Shown here piece by piece: positions 7,103 through 13,645 of a DNA stretch of 14,044 bases. A program made the position numbers and the translations under genes. Location of the stretch: positions 1-14,044 of the forward strand of contig JARXKR010000044.1 of the NCBI GenBank assembly GCA_030271565.1, given 5' to 3'. The notes below the pieces were generated by a model. The model worked only from the letters and a program-made list of their open reading frames with translations. It was not told the DNA's origin and ran no database searches. Position 1 is the stretch's first letter. Each line of letters starts with the position of its first letter. Origin of the DNA: Pseudomonadota bacterium (GTDB lineage Bacteria; Pseudomonadota; Alphaproteobacteria; Sphingomonadales; Sphingomonadaceae).

Positions 7103-7160
7103 CGAATGGGGGGATTGCCAGCCATTCGGTGACAGCGCCGCCAGGGAGCTGTCAGGCAAT
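7103..7160 (+). ncRNA. Predicted pseudoknot leader RNA of the DUF4402 gene
   Basis: Three perfect helices can form. P1 pairs CGAATGG (7103-7109) with CCATTCG (7122-7128). P2 pairs ATTGCC (7114-7119), inside the P1 loop, with GGCAAT (7155-7160). P3 pairs TGACAGC (7130-7136) with GCTGTCA (7148-7154). P1 and P2 cross, so the fold is an H-type pseudoknot with hairpin P3 in the third loop; the P3 and P2 3' strands are adjacent and could stack. The connecting loops are 4, 2 and 1 bases apart from the P3 insert, which is sterically reasonable. P2 ends 4 bases before the AAGGGA ribosome binding site (7165-7170), so folding could control translation. It may be a riboswitch or protein-binding element. 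I do not recognise it as a known class, and without homologues it remains a prediction. Confidence 0.5.
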
Positions 7161-7180
7161 TGTGAAGGGACCAGAATATC

Positions 7181-7699
7181 ATGCGTAATTCGCTTCGTTT
7201 TGTAGCTGTCGGCGCCGCGCTCGCCGCCGCTTCGTTCGCCACTTCGGCTTCGGCTGCTGCTTCGGCCACCGCCACCGCTACCGCAGAAATCCTGCAGTCG
7301 CTCACTCTGACCGCAGATACCGCGCTCGATTTCGGCCAGATCGCTGCCAACACCGGCGGCACCGTCAAGGTCAATGCCGACAGCACTGTCGTTCAGACCG
7401 GAGCGGTCGTTTGGACCGGGACTCGCGCTCCGGCTGGCTTCACCGTCACCGGTACCAAGGGTGCTTCGGTTGTTGTGACGCTGCCGACTGTTGCCTCGAC
7501 GCTGTACTTGGGCGGTAACACCGCTTCGCCTTCCAAGATGACGCTTGACCAGTTCAACGTCGATCCGGTCGGCGGTTTCCAGCTCGATGCCACTACCGGC
7601 AAAGCCAATTTCAACGTTGGCGGCCGTCTGACGGTAGGTTCGGCGCAGACCGCAGGGACCTATTCGGGCACCTTCGCCGTTTCGGTCGAATACCAGTAA
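7181..7699 (+). CDS. Secreted DUF4402 protein, probable fimbrial major subunit
   Basis: A 172-residue exported protein. A signal peptide is clear: MRNSLRF, a hydrophobic alanine-rich stretch, and probable cleavage near ASA-A (25/26). The mature part is small, rich in Ala, Thr, Gly and Val, has no cysteine, and looks all-beta with the DUF4402 pattern (LTLTADTALDFGQIAANTGG at 41-60; GTYSGTFAVSVEYQ at the C-terminus). The end, with alternating hydrophobic residues and a penultimate Tyr171, resembles chaperone-usher pilins, whose last strand is held by the chaperone. Because a PapD-like chaperone and an usher-like gene follow, a pilin role is the best inference; DUF4402 itself has no assigned function. 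The ribosome binding site is AAGGGA (7165-7170). The leader can form a pseudoknot, and an intrinsic terminator follows, as expected for an abundant subunit. Confidence 0.85.
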   Translation: MRNSLRFVAVGAALAAASFATSASAAASATATATAEILQSLTLTADTALDFGQIAANTGGTVKVNADSTVVQTGAVVWTGTRAPAGFTVTGTKGASVVVTLPTVASTLYLGGNTASPSKMTLDQFNVDPVGGFQLDATTGKANFNVGGRLTVGSAQTAGTYSGTFAVSVEYQ

Positions 7700-7732
7700 G
7701 CTTTTCGCGCCTTGACCTAGGCGAGAACATCA

Positions 7733-7768
7733 GGGCCGCATCCGTTTTGCGCGGGTGCGGCCCTTTTT
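7733..7768 (+). terminator. Intrinsic terminator after the DUF4402 gene
   Basis: GGGCCGCATCC (7733-7743) pairs with GGGTGCGGCCC (7753-7763) as an 11-bp stem with one T-G wobble and a 9-base loop, followed by TTTTT (7764-7768). It lies 33 bases after the DUF4402 stop. It would end or reduce transcription before the chaperone and usher genes, giving more subunit than assembly machinery. Confidence 0.88.
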
Positions 7769-7819
7769 CGTGGCACGCGAGACCGCATGGTTAGCCGGAA
7801 ATTAACCCTCTTTGCTTAG

Positions 7820-7830
7820 ACCCTTAGGGT
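7820..7830. promoter_or_regulatory. Candidate operator palindrome before the chaperone gene
   Basis: ACCCT-T-AGGGT is a perfect 11-base inverted repeat, with a further ACCCT copy at 7805-7809. A longer imperfect repeat, AATTAACCCT (7800-7809) with AGGGTAATT (7826-7834), overlaps it. Upstream, TTAG-N7-TTAA (7791-7805) is one mismatch from the CtrA consensus TTAA-N7-TTAA. These are suggestive only; no convincing -35/-10 pair was found. Confidence 0.25.
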
Positions 7831-7851
7831 AATTCCCGTAGGCGCGTGATG

Positions 7852-7872
7852 CCCCGGGAGCAGAACCCGGGG
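7852..7872 (+). promoter_or_regulatory. Hairpin covering the chaperone ribosome binding site
   Basis: CCCCGGG (7852-7858) pairs perfectly with CCCGGGG (7866-7872) across a 7-base loop. The 3' arm contains most of the only Shine-Dalgarno-like sequence, GGGGGA (7869-7874), 9 bases before the ATG at 7884. If it forms, translation would be reduced unless the stem is opened. The stem is all G-C and so stable, but the effect is inferred. Confidence 0.45.
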
Positions 7873-7883
7873 GATTTGCCACG

Positions 7884-8708
7884 ATGACCGTTTCACGCTT
7901 CCGCCATTTGGCCATGGCCGGTGCCGCTTTGTTCGGCGCGCTGTCGAGCGCTCCGGCTGCAGCACAGGGCGACCTGCTGATCGCCCCGACCCGGGTGATC
8001 ATCAGCCAGGGCGGCAGTTCCGAAGTGATCCTCAGCAACATCGGCTCGGAACCCGCGACCTACCGCATCTCCGCCGAACTGCGCCGGATGACCGAGGATG
8101 GCGACTTCCACGAAGTGACCGAAGCCGAGGCGACTCCGGCGGAACTAGCCGCGTTGCAGATGATCACATATGCCCCGCGCCGGATCACTTTGCTCCCCGG
8201 TCAACCCCAATCGGTACGAATCTCGATTCGCCAGCCCGAAGGGCTGCCCGACGGCGAGTACCGCGTGCACCTCAACTTCCGCGCGGTGCCGCCGGCGCTC
8301 AAGCCTGAGGATGGCGCGGGGTCCGCTACCGGGGTCTCGATCAAGCTGATCCCGGTTTACGGCATCACGATCCCGGTGTTTGTGCGGCGCGGCCGGCTCG
8401 ATGTCAGCGCGACGCTGGCGAACGCACACCTGGTCAAGGAGCCGGGCGGCAGCTTTGTCGAACTCGATCTGACCCGCGCTGGCCAGCGCTCGGTCTACGG
8501 CGAATTCATCGGCAAATCGGCGCGCGGCGAGGTGCTGTTCGATCTGCGCGGGATCGCCGCCTATCCCGAGATCACGCACCGCAAGGTGCAGATCCCGCTC
8601 AGCCCCGACGCGCTCGCCAAGTTGCGCGGGCCGGTCAAGATCGAGTATCGCGAACTGCCCGAAAACGGCGGTGCGCTGATCGCCGAAACTGCCGCGACGT
8701 TCCCGTAA
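7884..8708 (+). CDS. PapD-like periplasmic fimbrial chaperone
   Basis: A 274-residue chaperone of the PapD type, expected to hold pilin subunits in the periplasm by donor-strand complementation and deliver them to the usher. A signal peptide with probable cleavage AAA-Q (27/28) starts it. Domain 1 shows PTRVII (35-40), VILSNIGSEPATYRI (48-62), YAPRRITLLPGQPQSVRISI (96-115) and GEYRVHLNFRAVP (124-136), the usual order of PapD strands. Arg37 and Lys154 (VSIKL) sit where PapD has Arg8 and Lys112, which anchor the subunit C-terminus. Domain 2 follows ITIPVFVRRG (161-170). No cysteine is present, and the F1-G1 region is short. The gene is 175 bases after the terminator region's start codon-distal end and 39 bases before the usher-like gene, so these two are likely co-transcribed. 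A hairpin overlaps its ribosome binding site. Confidence 0.9.
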   Translation: MTVSRFRHLAMAGAALFGALSSAPAAAQGDLLIAPTRVIISQGGSSEVILSNIGSEPATYRISAELRRMTEDGDFHEVTEAEATPAELAALQMITYAPRRITLLPGQPQSVRISIRQPEGLPDGEYRVHLNFRAVPPALKPEDGAGSATGVSIKLIPVYGITIPVFVRRGRLDVSATLANAHLVKEPGGSFVELDLTRAGQRSVYGEFIGKSARGEVLFDLRGIAAYPEITHRKVQIPLSPDALAKLRGPVKIEYRELPENGGALIAETAATFP

Positions 8709-8747
8709 TATCACGATATATCAGGGCTTTAGGGACAACGTGACGTC

Positions 8748-11435
8748 ATGACAGGCTGGACCATCCGGATTGGACAAGCCGCTGCACTGGGTGCAGCGGC
8801 TTTGACCGTTTGGGCGGCTCCGGCGCGCGCCGAGGCCTGGCGCGCGAACGACGATGACGCGTTGCTGCTCGAGCTACATTCGGGCCAGTACAAGATCGGT
8901 GATGCGCTGCGCGGCTATCAGACCCGCGAAGGCGTGTGCGTCGACTTCACCGATCTGGTGCAGGCGCTCGACTTGCCGATGCGCGTCGACACAAAGTCGC
9001 GCCGCGCAACTGGCTGGTTGTTTGCGGAAGACCAACGCCTGACCATCGACCGTGACTCCAATACAGTACAAAACGTGAACGGAAGCCAGAATATCGCTTC
9101 GGGCGCGATCCATGACACCCGCGAGGGCTGGTGCATCGATTTGAAAACGCTCTCGGGCTGGATGGGGGTTCGGCTCAAACCCGAGCTATCGTCGATGACA
9201 ATCCGGCTCGAATCCGACCGCAAGCTGCCGTTTCTCGAAGCGATCGAGCGCAAAAGTCGCGCGGCGCGACTTCATGCTCCGCGCGATGTGCAATTCGATC
9301 TCGCCAGCTTGCCGCATGCTGACGCGCCTTACCGGGTCTGGCGGACCCCATCGGTCGATATCCAGGTCCAGGCGCAGTGGAGCCAGCGCAACGGTGCGCA
9401 AGTGCAATACGAAGGGCTGGCCAGCGGCGAGGTCATCGGGCTGAGTTATTCGGCGCGGGTCGCGGGCAGCAATGGCCTCGTGCCCGATTCGCTGCGGGTG
9501 AAGCTATACCGCAACGATCCCGCTGGCGGGCTGCTCGGCCCGCTCAAGGCGACGCGCTTCGCGATCGGCGATGTCGATACCGAACAGACTGCCCTGTCGG
9601 CGCAAAGCGCCTATGGCCGCGGCGCATTCGTCAGCAACCGTCCGCTCAACCTGCCTTCGCGCTTCGGCGTGACCACACTGCGCGGGACTTTGCCGGCCGG
9701 ATGGGACGCCGAGCTCTATCGCAATGGTGAATTGCGGGCCTATCAGGCCGACCGCGGCGATGGCCGCTATGAATTCAGCGATATCGAACTGGTGTTCGGC
9801 GAGAACGAATTCGATGTGGTACTTTATGGACCGCAAGGCCAGGTCCGCCATGAACCTTCGACCATGCCGGTCGGGCTCGAAAATCTGCCTGCGGGCAAGA
9901 CCTGGTATTGGGCCGGAGTGGTCGATCAGGGCCGCGACCTGCTCGGGATGCACCGCGGCCCGCTCGATCCGCTGACCGGATGGCGCTGGGGGGTCGGGGT
10001 CGAGCACGGGATCGACCGGCGCACTACGATCGGAGTTTCGTACAACAGTTCGGTGCTGCTCGGGCGGCGCCGGCATTATCTCGAGGGCACGGTGCGCCGA
10101 TCGGTTGGGCCGATGCTGGTCGAATTGTCGGGCGCGCAGCAGTTCGGGGCGGGCCGGGCCTGGCGCGGCGAGGCGCTGGGCAAGTTCGGCGGTCTGCGCT
10201 TTGCCGCGCATGTGCTGTGGGTCGACGGCGAGTTCGACAGCGAGCAGGTCGGTGCGCGTCAGCGCAGTGAGGCCGAAGTGCGGCTGAGCGGGCACGTCAA
10301 ACTGGGCGGCTGGAGCTTGCCGGTCGAGCTTGGCGCGCGCCAGACCCGCTCGCGCGACGGGGTAAAGATTACCGAATTGTTAACGCACGGCTCGCTGCGG
10401 GTCAGCCGCGCGACGCTGACGGTCGAGTTCCTCCACCGCACCGCGACCGGCAACCCGGCGCTGACCGCGAGCGAGGCGCAGGGCAATTCGGTCGCGCTGC
10501 TCGGCAACACCGGCTTCGGGCGGGTCAGACTGCGCGGGCAAGCGCGCTTCGGGCTCGACGGTAACCAGCCCGGATTTCAGCAGGCGCAGCTGGTGGTTGA
10601 GGCCCCGCTGGGCCGGAACATGACTGCGCGGGCGTCCTACGATATCGATGGGCCGAGCGATCGGCGTACCGCATCGCTCGGGTTTGTTCGCCAATTTCCG
10701 CGGTTTGCGCTGCGCGGAGAGGGCACGCTGGATAATCATGGCAATGTGGGGTTCGGGCTGACAGTGGCCTTGAGCCTTGGCCCTGATCCGGCCGGCGGCG
10801 GCTGGCGCGTCTCGCGCGACCGGCTCGCCCAGCAAGGCCAGGCGAGCATCGAAGTGTTCCGTGACGATAACGGCGACGGGCTCAAACAGGCGAGCGAACC
10901 TGCGGTCGAAGGGGTCGCGATCGAAGCCGGCTTCCGCCATTCCGACCGCCCGACCAACAAAGCAGGACGCGCCGTGATCGATGGGCTGCAGCCCTATGTC
11001 CCGGTGCTCGTCTCGATCGACGGCGGCAGCCTGCCCGATCCGCTGTTGCAGCCCAAGGGCCGGGGCATGGTCGTTGTGCCGCGCCCCGGCGTGGCCGCCA
11101 AAGTCCTCCTTCCGCTGGCTCCGACCGGCGAGATCGAGGCAATATTGCTGGGCCCAGAAGGCGAGCCGCAGGGCGGGGTAACGATCGAATTGACCGACCC
11201 GGCCGGACATGTGCTCTACCAGACCGCGAGCGACTTCGACGGCTATGTGCTGTTCGATAGCGTGCCTTACGGCGATTACCGGCTGCGGATCGGCGCGGCC
11301 AGTGCCGCAGCGCTGGGCGTGGTTGGCGATCCGGGCCGGGCGCTGCGGATCGATCATGATCATGCCTCCCAGCGGCTCGGACGGATCAGGCTGCAGCTCA
11401 AGCCGCCGCTGCCGCCGCTTGCCCGGTCGCCCTGA
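8748..11435 (+). CDS. Usher-like outer-membrane protein with atypical N-terminal repeats
   Basis: An 895-residue exported protein (cleavage near ARA-E, 28/29) that I read as the outer-membrane usher of the fimbria-like locus. The segment FVSNRPLNLPSRFGVTTLRG with AELYRNGELRAY (294-332) resembles the usher plug region. Residues about 385-676 are alternating amphipathic strands suited to a beta-barrel. The C-terminal part has an SdrB-like strand with an acidic loop, IEVFRDDNGDGLKQASEP (701-718), then VVVPRPGVAAKVLLP (775-789) and a carboxypeptidase-regulatory-like fold (793-850) matching the layout of usher C-terminal domains. The N-terminus differs from classical ushers: two related units, each with TREGxCxD (59-66, 124-131), hold the only two cysteines. 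It best fits the alternate (CS1/CooC-like) ushers. AGGGA lies a rather long 12 bases before the ATG. No adhesin gene follows. Confidence 0.8.
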   Translation: MTGWTIRIGQAAALGAAALTVWAAPARAEAWRANDDDALLLELHSGQYKIGDALRGYQTREGVCVDFTDLVQALDLPMRVDTKSRRATGWLFAEDQRLTIDRDSNTVQNVNGSQNIASGAIHDTREGWCIDLKTLSGWMGVRLKPELSSMTIRLESDRKLPFLEAIERKSRAARLHAPRDVQFDLASLPHADAPYRVWRTPSVDIQVQAQWSQRNGAQVQYEGLASGEVIGLSYSARVAGSNGLVPDSLRVKLYRNDPAGGLLGPLKATRFAIGDVDTEQTALSAQSAYGRGAFVSNRPLNLPSRFGVTTLRGTLPAGWDAELYRNGELRAYQADRGDGRYEFSDIELVFGENEFDVVLYGPQGQVRHEPSTMPVGLENLPAGKTWYWAGVVDQGRDLLGMHRGPLDPLTGWRWGVGVEHGIDRRTTIGVSYNSSVLLGRRRHYLEGTVRRSVGPMLVELSGAQQFGAGRAWRGEALGKFGGLRFAAHVLWVDGEFDSEQVGARQRSEAEVRLSGHVKLGGWSLPVELGARQTRSRDGVKITELLTHGSLRVSRATLTVEFLHRTATGNPALTASEAQGNSVALLGNTGFGRVRLRGQARFGLDGNQPGFQQAQLVVEAPLGRNMTARASYDIDGPSDRRTASLGFVRQFPRFALRGEGTLDNHGNVGFGLTVALSLGPDPAGGGWRVSRDRLAQQGQASIEVFRDDNGDGLKQASEPAVEGVAIEAGFRHSDRPTNKAGRAVIDGLQPYVPVLVSIDGGSLPDPLLQPKGRGMVVVPRPGVAAKVLLPLAPTGEIEAILLGPEGEPQGGVTIELTDPAGHVLYQTASDFDGYVLFDSVPYGDYRLRIGAASAAALGVVGDPGRALRIDHDHASQRLGRIRLQLKPPLPPLARSP

Positions 11436-11447
11436 GAAAACGCCGCC

Positions 11448-11463
11448 TTAACCGTTCGATTAA
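11448..11463. promoter_or_regulatory. TTAA-N8-TTAA repeat in the promoter region of the acyl-CoA dehydrogenase gene
   Basis: Two TTAA half-sites are separated by 8 bases, one more than the CtrA consensus spacing of 7. It lies just before the weak promoter candidate at 11471-11500. Probably not a true CtrA site; recorded because similar motifs occur at 7791 and 13532. Confidence 0.15.
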
Positions 11464-11470
11464 ATACCGG

Positions 11471-11500
11471 TTGACCGGAGCGCCCGCAGCGCACTAGTCC
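11471..11500 (+). promoter_or_regulatory. Weak promoter candidate for the acyl-CoA dehydrogenase gene
   Basis: TTGACC (11471-11476) could be a -35 element and TAGTCC (11495-11500) a poor -10, with an 18-base spacer. No terminator was found between the usher-like gene and this one, so read-through is also possible. Confidence 0.25.
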
Positions 11501-11535
11501 GCTTGGCAAGAATTGCATGCTGGAGAGGATTTGCC

Positions 11536-12690
11536 ATGTCGCTCGATTTGCTGGCGCGCACCGCCTACAACGAAGATCACGAGGCATTCCGCCAGACTGT
11601 CCGCAAATTCCTTGAGGCCGAGGTCGCACCGCACCAGGCTGAATGGGCCGACAACGGAATCGTTCCCAAGTCGCTGTGGCCCAAGGCCGGCGAGCTTGGC
11701 ATGCTCTGCCCGACCGTGCCCGAGGAATACGGCGGGCTGGGCCTCGACTTTGGCTATAACGCGATCGTTGACGAGGAAAGTGCCTATTACGGTAGGGTCA
11801 CCACCGGGTTCTCGCTCCAATCGGACATCGTCACCAATTACATCGTCAAGTATGGCTCGGACGAACAGAAGGCCAAATGGCTGCCCAAGATGGTCGCGGG
11901 CGAAGTGATCACCGCGATTGCGATGACCGAACCTGGCACCGGCAGCGACCTGCAGGGGATGCGCACCACCGCCAAGAAAGACGGCAATCATTACGTGATC
12001 AACGGGTCCAAGACCTACATCACCAATGGCCAGAATGCCGACCTGATCCTGGTCTGCGTCAAGACCGATACCGATGTGCAGCCTGCGTGGAAGGGCGTGT
12101 CGATTGTTCTGGTCGAGGCCGACCGCGAAGGCTTCAAGCGCGGCCGCAACCTCGACAAGATCGGGCAGGATGAGGCTGACACCTCCGAACTGTTCTTCGA
12201 GGACGTGCGGGTGCCGATCACCAATTGCCTTGGTGAAGAGGGCAAGGGCTTCATCTATTTGATGAGCGAACTGCCGCAGGAACGGCTGTCGATCGCGGTT
12301 TCGGCGCAGGCCTCGGCGCAGCGCGCGTTCGATGATACCGTGGAATTTACCCGCGACCGCAAGGCTTTCGGCAAGCCGATCCTCGATTTCCAGAACACCC
12401 GCTTTGTCCTCGCGGATCTCAAGGCCAAGCTCCAGGTCGGCTGGGCGCATCTCGACTGGGCGCTGGCCCGGCATTTGCGGCGCGAACTGACGCCCGAGGA
12501 AGGCGCGGCGGCCAAGCTGTGGCACACCGACCTGCAGTGGGAGGTGATGGACAAGTGCCTCCAGCTCCACGGCGGGGCGGGCTATATGAACGAGTACCCG
12601 ATCGCCCGCGCCTGGCGCAGCGCGCGGGTCACGCGGATCTTCGGCGGGACCAACGAGATCATGAAGGAACTGATTGGGCGCAAGCTGTAG
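11536..12690 (+). CDS. Acyl-CoA dehydrogenase, long-chain (LCAD-like) type
   Basis: A 384-residue cytoplasmic flavoenzyme that makes the 2,3-double bond in acyl-CoA, passing electrons to electron-transfer flavoprotein. Both family signatures are present: AMTEPGTGSDLQGM (129-142) and QLHGGAGYMNEYPIARAW (343-360). The stretch ELPQERL (245-251) and the end GGTNEIMKELIGRKL (370-384) closely resemble mammalian long-chain acyl-CoA dehydrogenase. As in that enzyme and isovaleryl-CoA dehydrogenase, the Glu of the short/medium-chain motif YEGT is replaced (FGGT, Gly370), and the base is expected to be Glu249 in LPQER. The ATG at 11536 is preferred over one 33 bases upstream because GGAGAGGA (11522-11529) is 6 bases before it and homology begins there. 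Chain-length specificity cannot be proved from sequence. The gene stands alone and ends at a strong hairpin. Confidence 0.94.
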   Translation: MSLDLLARTAYNEDHEAFRQTVRKFLEAEVAPHQAEWADNGIVPKSLWPKAGELGMLCPTVPEEYGGLGLDFGYNAIVDEESAYYGRVTTGFSLQSDIVTNYIVKYGSDEQKAKWLPKMVAGEVITAIAMTEPGTGSDLQGMRTTAKKDGNHYVINGSKTYITNGQNADLILVCVKTDTDVQPAWKGVSIVLVEADREGFKRGRNLDKIGQDEADTSELFFEDVRVPITNCLGEEGKGFIYLMSELPQERLSIAVSAQASAQRAFDDTVEFTRDRKAFGKPILDFQNTRFVLADLKAKLQVGWAHLDWALARHLRRELTPEEGAAAKLWHTDLQWEVMDKCLQLHGGAGYMNEYPIARAWRSARVTRIFGGTNEIMKELIGRKL

Positions 12691-12699
12691 CAGACACAA

Positions 12700-12725
12700 A
12701 TAAGGGGGCGCCAAGGCCCCCTTAT
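12700..12725. terminator. Shared terminator hairpin between convergent genes
   Basis: ATAAGGGGGC (12700-12709) and GCCCCCTTAT (12716-12725) form a perfect 10-bp stem with a 6-base loop. It lies 10 bases after the acyl-CoA dehydrogenase stop and 24 bases past the end of the opposite-strand gene. Its A/T ends give short T-runs on both strands, so it probably works in both directions, though the T-runs are weak. Confidence 0.85.
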
Positions 12726-12749
12726 CGTCAGGTTAGCGCTGCGCTGCGC

Positions 12750-13496
12750 TCAGTAGGTCCGGACCCGTTTGTCCGGTGCGGGTGCAGGCATGCGCGGACG
12801 GATCATCCGGCGTACCTTGTGGTAAACCGGCCGCGAAGTTTCGGTGACATATTCCTCGGTGGTCACGGTAGTGGTGCATTCACGCTGACCGCCGACCGAC
12901 GCTTGCATCATCATCACCGGCACCATCACCGTCATTGGCGCGTAGCCGTAGCTGTACCCGCCCTGAGCATAGCCCGGGCCTCCTTGCCAGGTGGTATTAC
13001 GGTCGAGATAGGCTTCGCAGTAGTCGCGCGCGCTGCGCCGGTCGGCCGCGCTGCCGATCGCCCCGCCGGCGGCAGCGCCGACTGCGGCCCCGGCGACAGT
13101 TCCGATCACGCGGTTGCCGCGTCCAGCGACCCGGTTGCCGATCACCCCGCCAACCACACCGCCGATCACTGCACCGCCGACCATGTTGCCGTTGCCGTGA
13201 TTGCGGCGGCATTCGCCGAGCCAGTCGGCGCGGGCCTGCTGGTATCCGGCGTCGTCATAGCCGCCGCGCATTGGCTGCCCGGGCATGCCCGGGTGATCGC
13301 CGCGCCATTCAGGGCGTGGGTCAGGAACCGCATCACCGTAATAGTGGCCATCGGCATCGACCGTGCCCATGGGCGGCATCCCCGGCGGTGGGGGTGGCGG
13401 CCCAGGCTGGGCCAGCGCCGGTGCGGCCAGGCCAAATGCCAGCGCCGTCAGCAGCGACAGGCCCAGTCTCGTTTGGCGGAGTGGGCGAAACTTCAT
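12750..13496 (-). CDS. Secreted glycine-zipper protein
   Basis: A 248-residue exported protein of unknown function. The signal peptide runs from MKFRPLRQTR through LGLSLLTALAFGLA to probable cleavage at ALA-Q (29/30); there is no lipobox cysteine, unlike the 17-kDa surface antigen lipoproteins. A proline-rich stretch follows (PGPPPPPPGMPP, 31-42). The core is a glycine-zipper pair, MVGGAVIGGVVGGVIGNRVA (105-124) and IGTVAGAAVGAAAGGAIGSA (131-150), predicted to form two packed hydrophobic helices that insert in a membrane. After it come a Gly/Tyr-rich segment, a Met-rich patch (MTVMVPVMMM), and a Thr-rich, basic tail. Three cysteines (96, 160, 207) might form disulfides. The start at 13496 is chosen because AGGGGA lies about 7 bases upstream and the signal peptide begins there. 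A cell-envelope role is likely; nothing more specific is supported. Confidence 0.87.
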   Translation of the reverse strand: MKFRPLRQTRLGLSLLTALAFGLAAPALAQPGPPPPPPGMPPMGTVDADGHYYGDAVPDPRPEWRGDHPGMPGQPMRGGYDDAGYQQARADWLGECRRNHGNGNMVGGAVIGGVVGGVIGNRVAGRGNRVIGTVAGAAVGAAAGGAIGSAADRRSARDYCEAYLDRNTTWQGGPGYAQGGYSYGYAPMTVMVPVMMMQASVGGQRECTTTVTTEEYVTETSRPVYHKVRRMIRPRMPAPAPDKRVRTY

Positions 13497-13531
13497 GGCA
13501 ATCCCCTGAACTGAGCCGGTCGATTCCGGCG

Positions 13532-13546
13532 TTAACCGGGAATTTA
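13532..13546. promoter_or_regulatory. CtrA-like motif upstream of the glycine-zipper gene
   Basis: TTAA-N7-TTTA matches the CtrA consensus TTAA-N7-TTAA with one mismatch, 36 bases from the start codon. Such motifs occur by chance, but in high-GC DNA they are less common. The rest of the 149-base gap shows a short repeat GCCGG/CCGGC (13515-13530) and no clear promoter or terminator. Confidence 0.25.
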
Positions 13547-13645
13547 GCATTGCAAAGCGCAGAACTCCAAGCCGCAGCCGCATCTGTCTTGCCGCTGTCC
13601 CGTTTCGGTGCAGACGGCTGCGAGCGGCTTAATCCGCACGAAGCA

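Noticed and set aside
9504..10295. 263-codon minus-strand open frame opposite the usher-like gene
   Set aside because: The plus strand has signal peptide, plug-like and barrel features; the minus frame has none.
12335..12660. Loss of the catalytic Glu in the acyl-CoA dehydrogenase as a sign of inactivity
   Set aside because: The FGGT motif is normal for the long-chain and isovaleryl types, which place the base at the Glu of LPQER, present here as Glu249.
12519..13514. 331-codon plus-strand open frame opposite the glycine-zipper gene
   Set aside because: It starts inside the acyl-CoA dehydrogenase, crosses the terminator hairpin and has no domain. The minus strand has a signal peptide, a glycine zipper and a good ribosome binding site.
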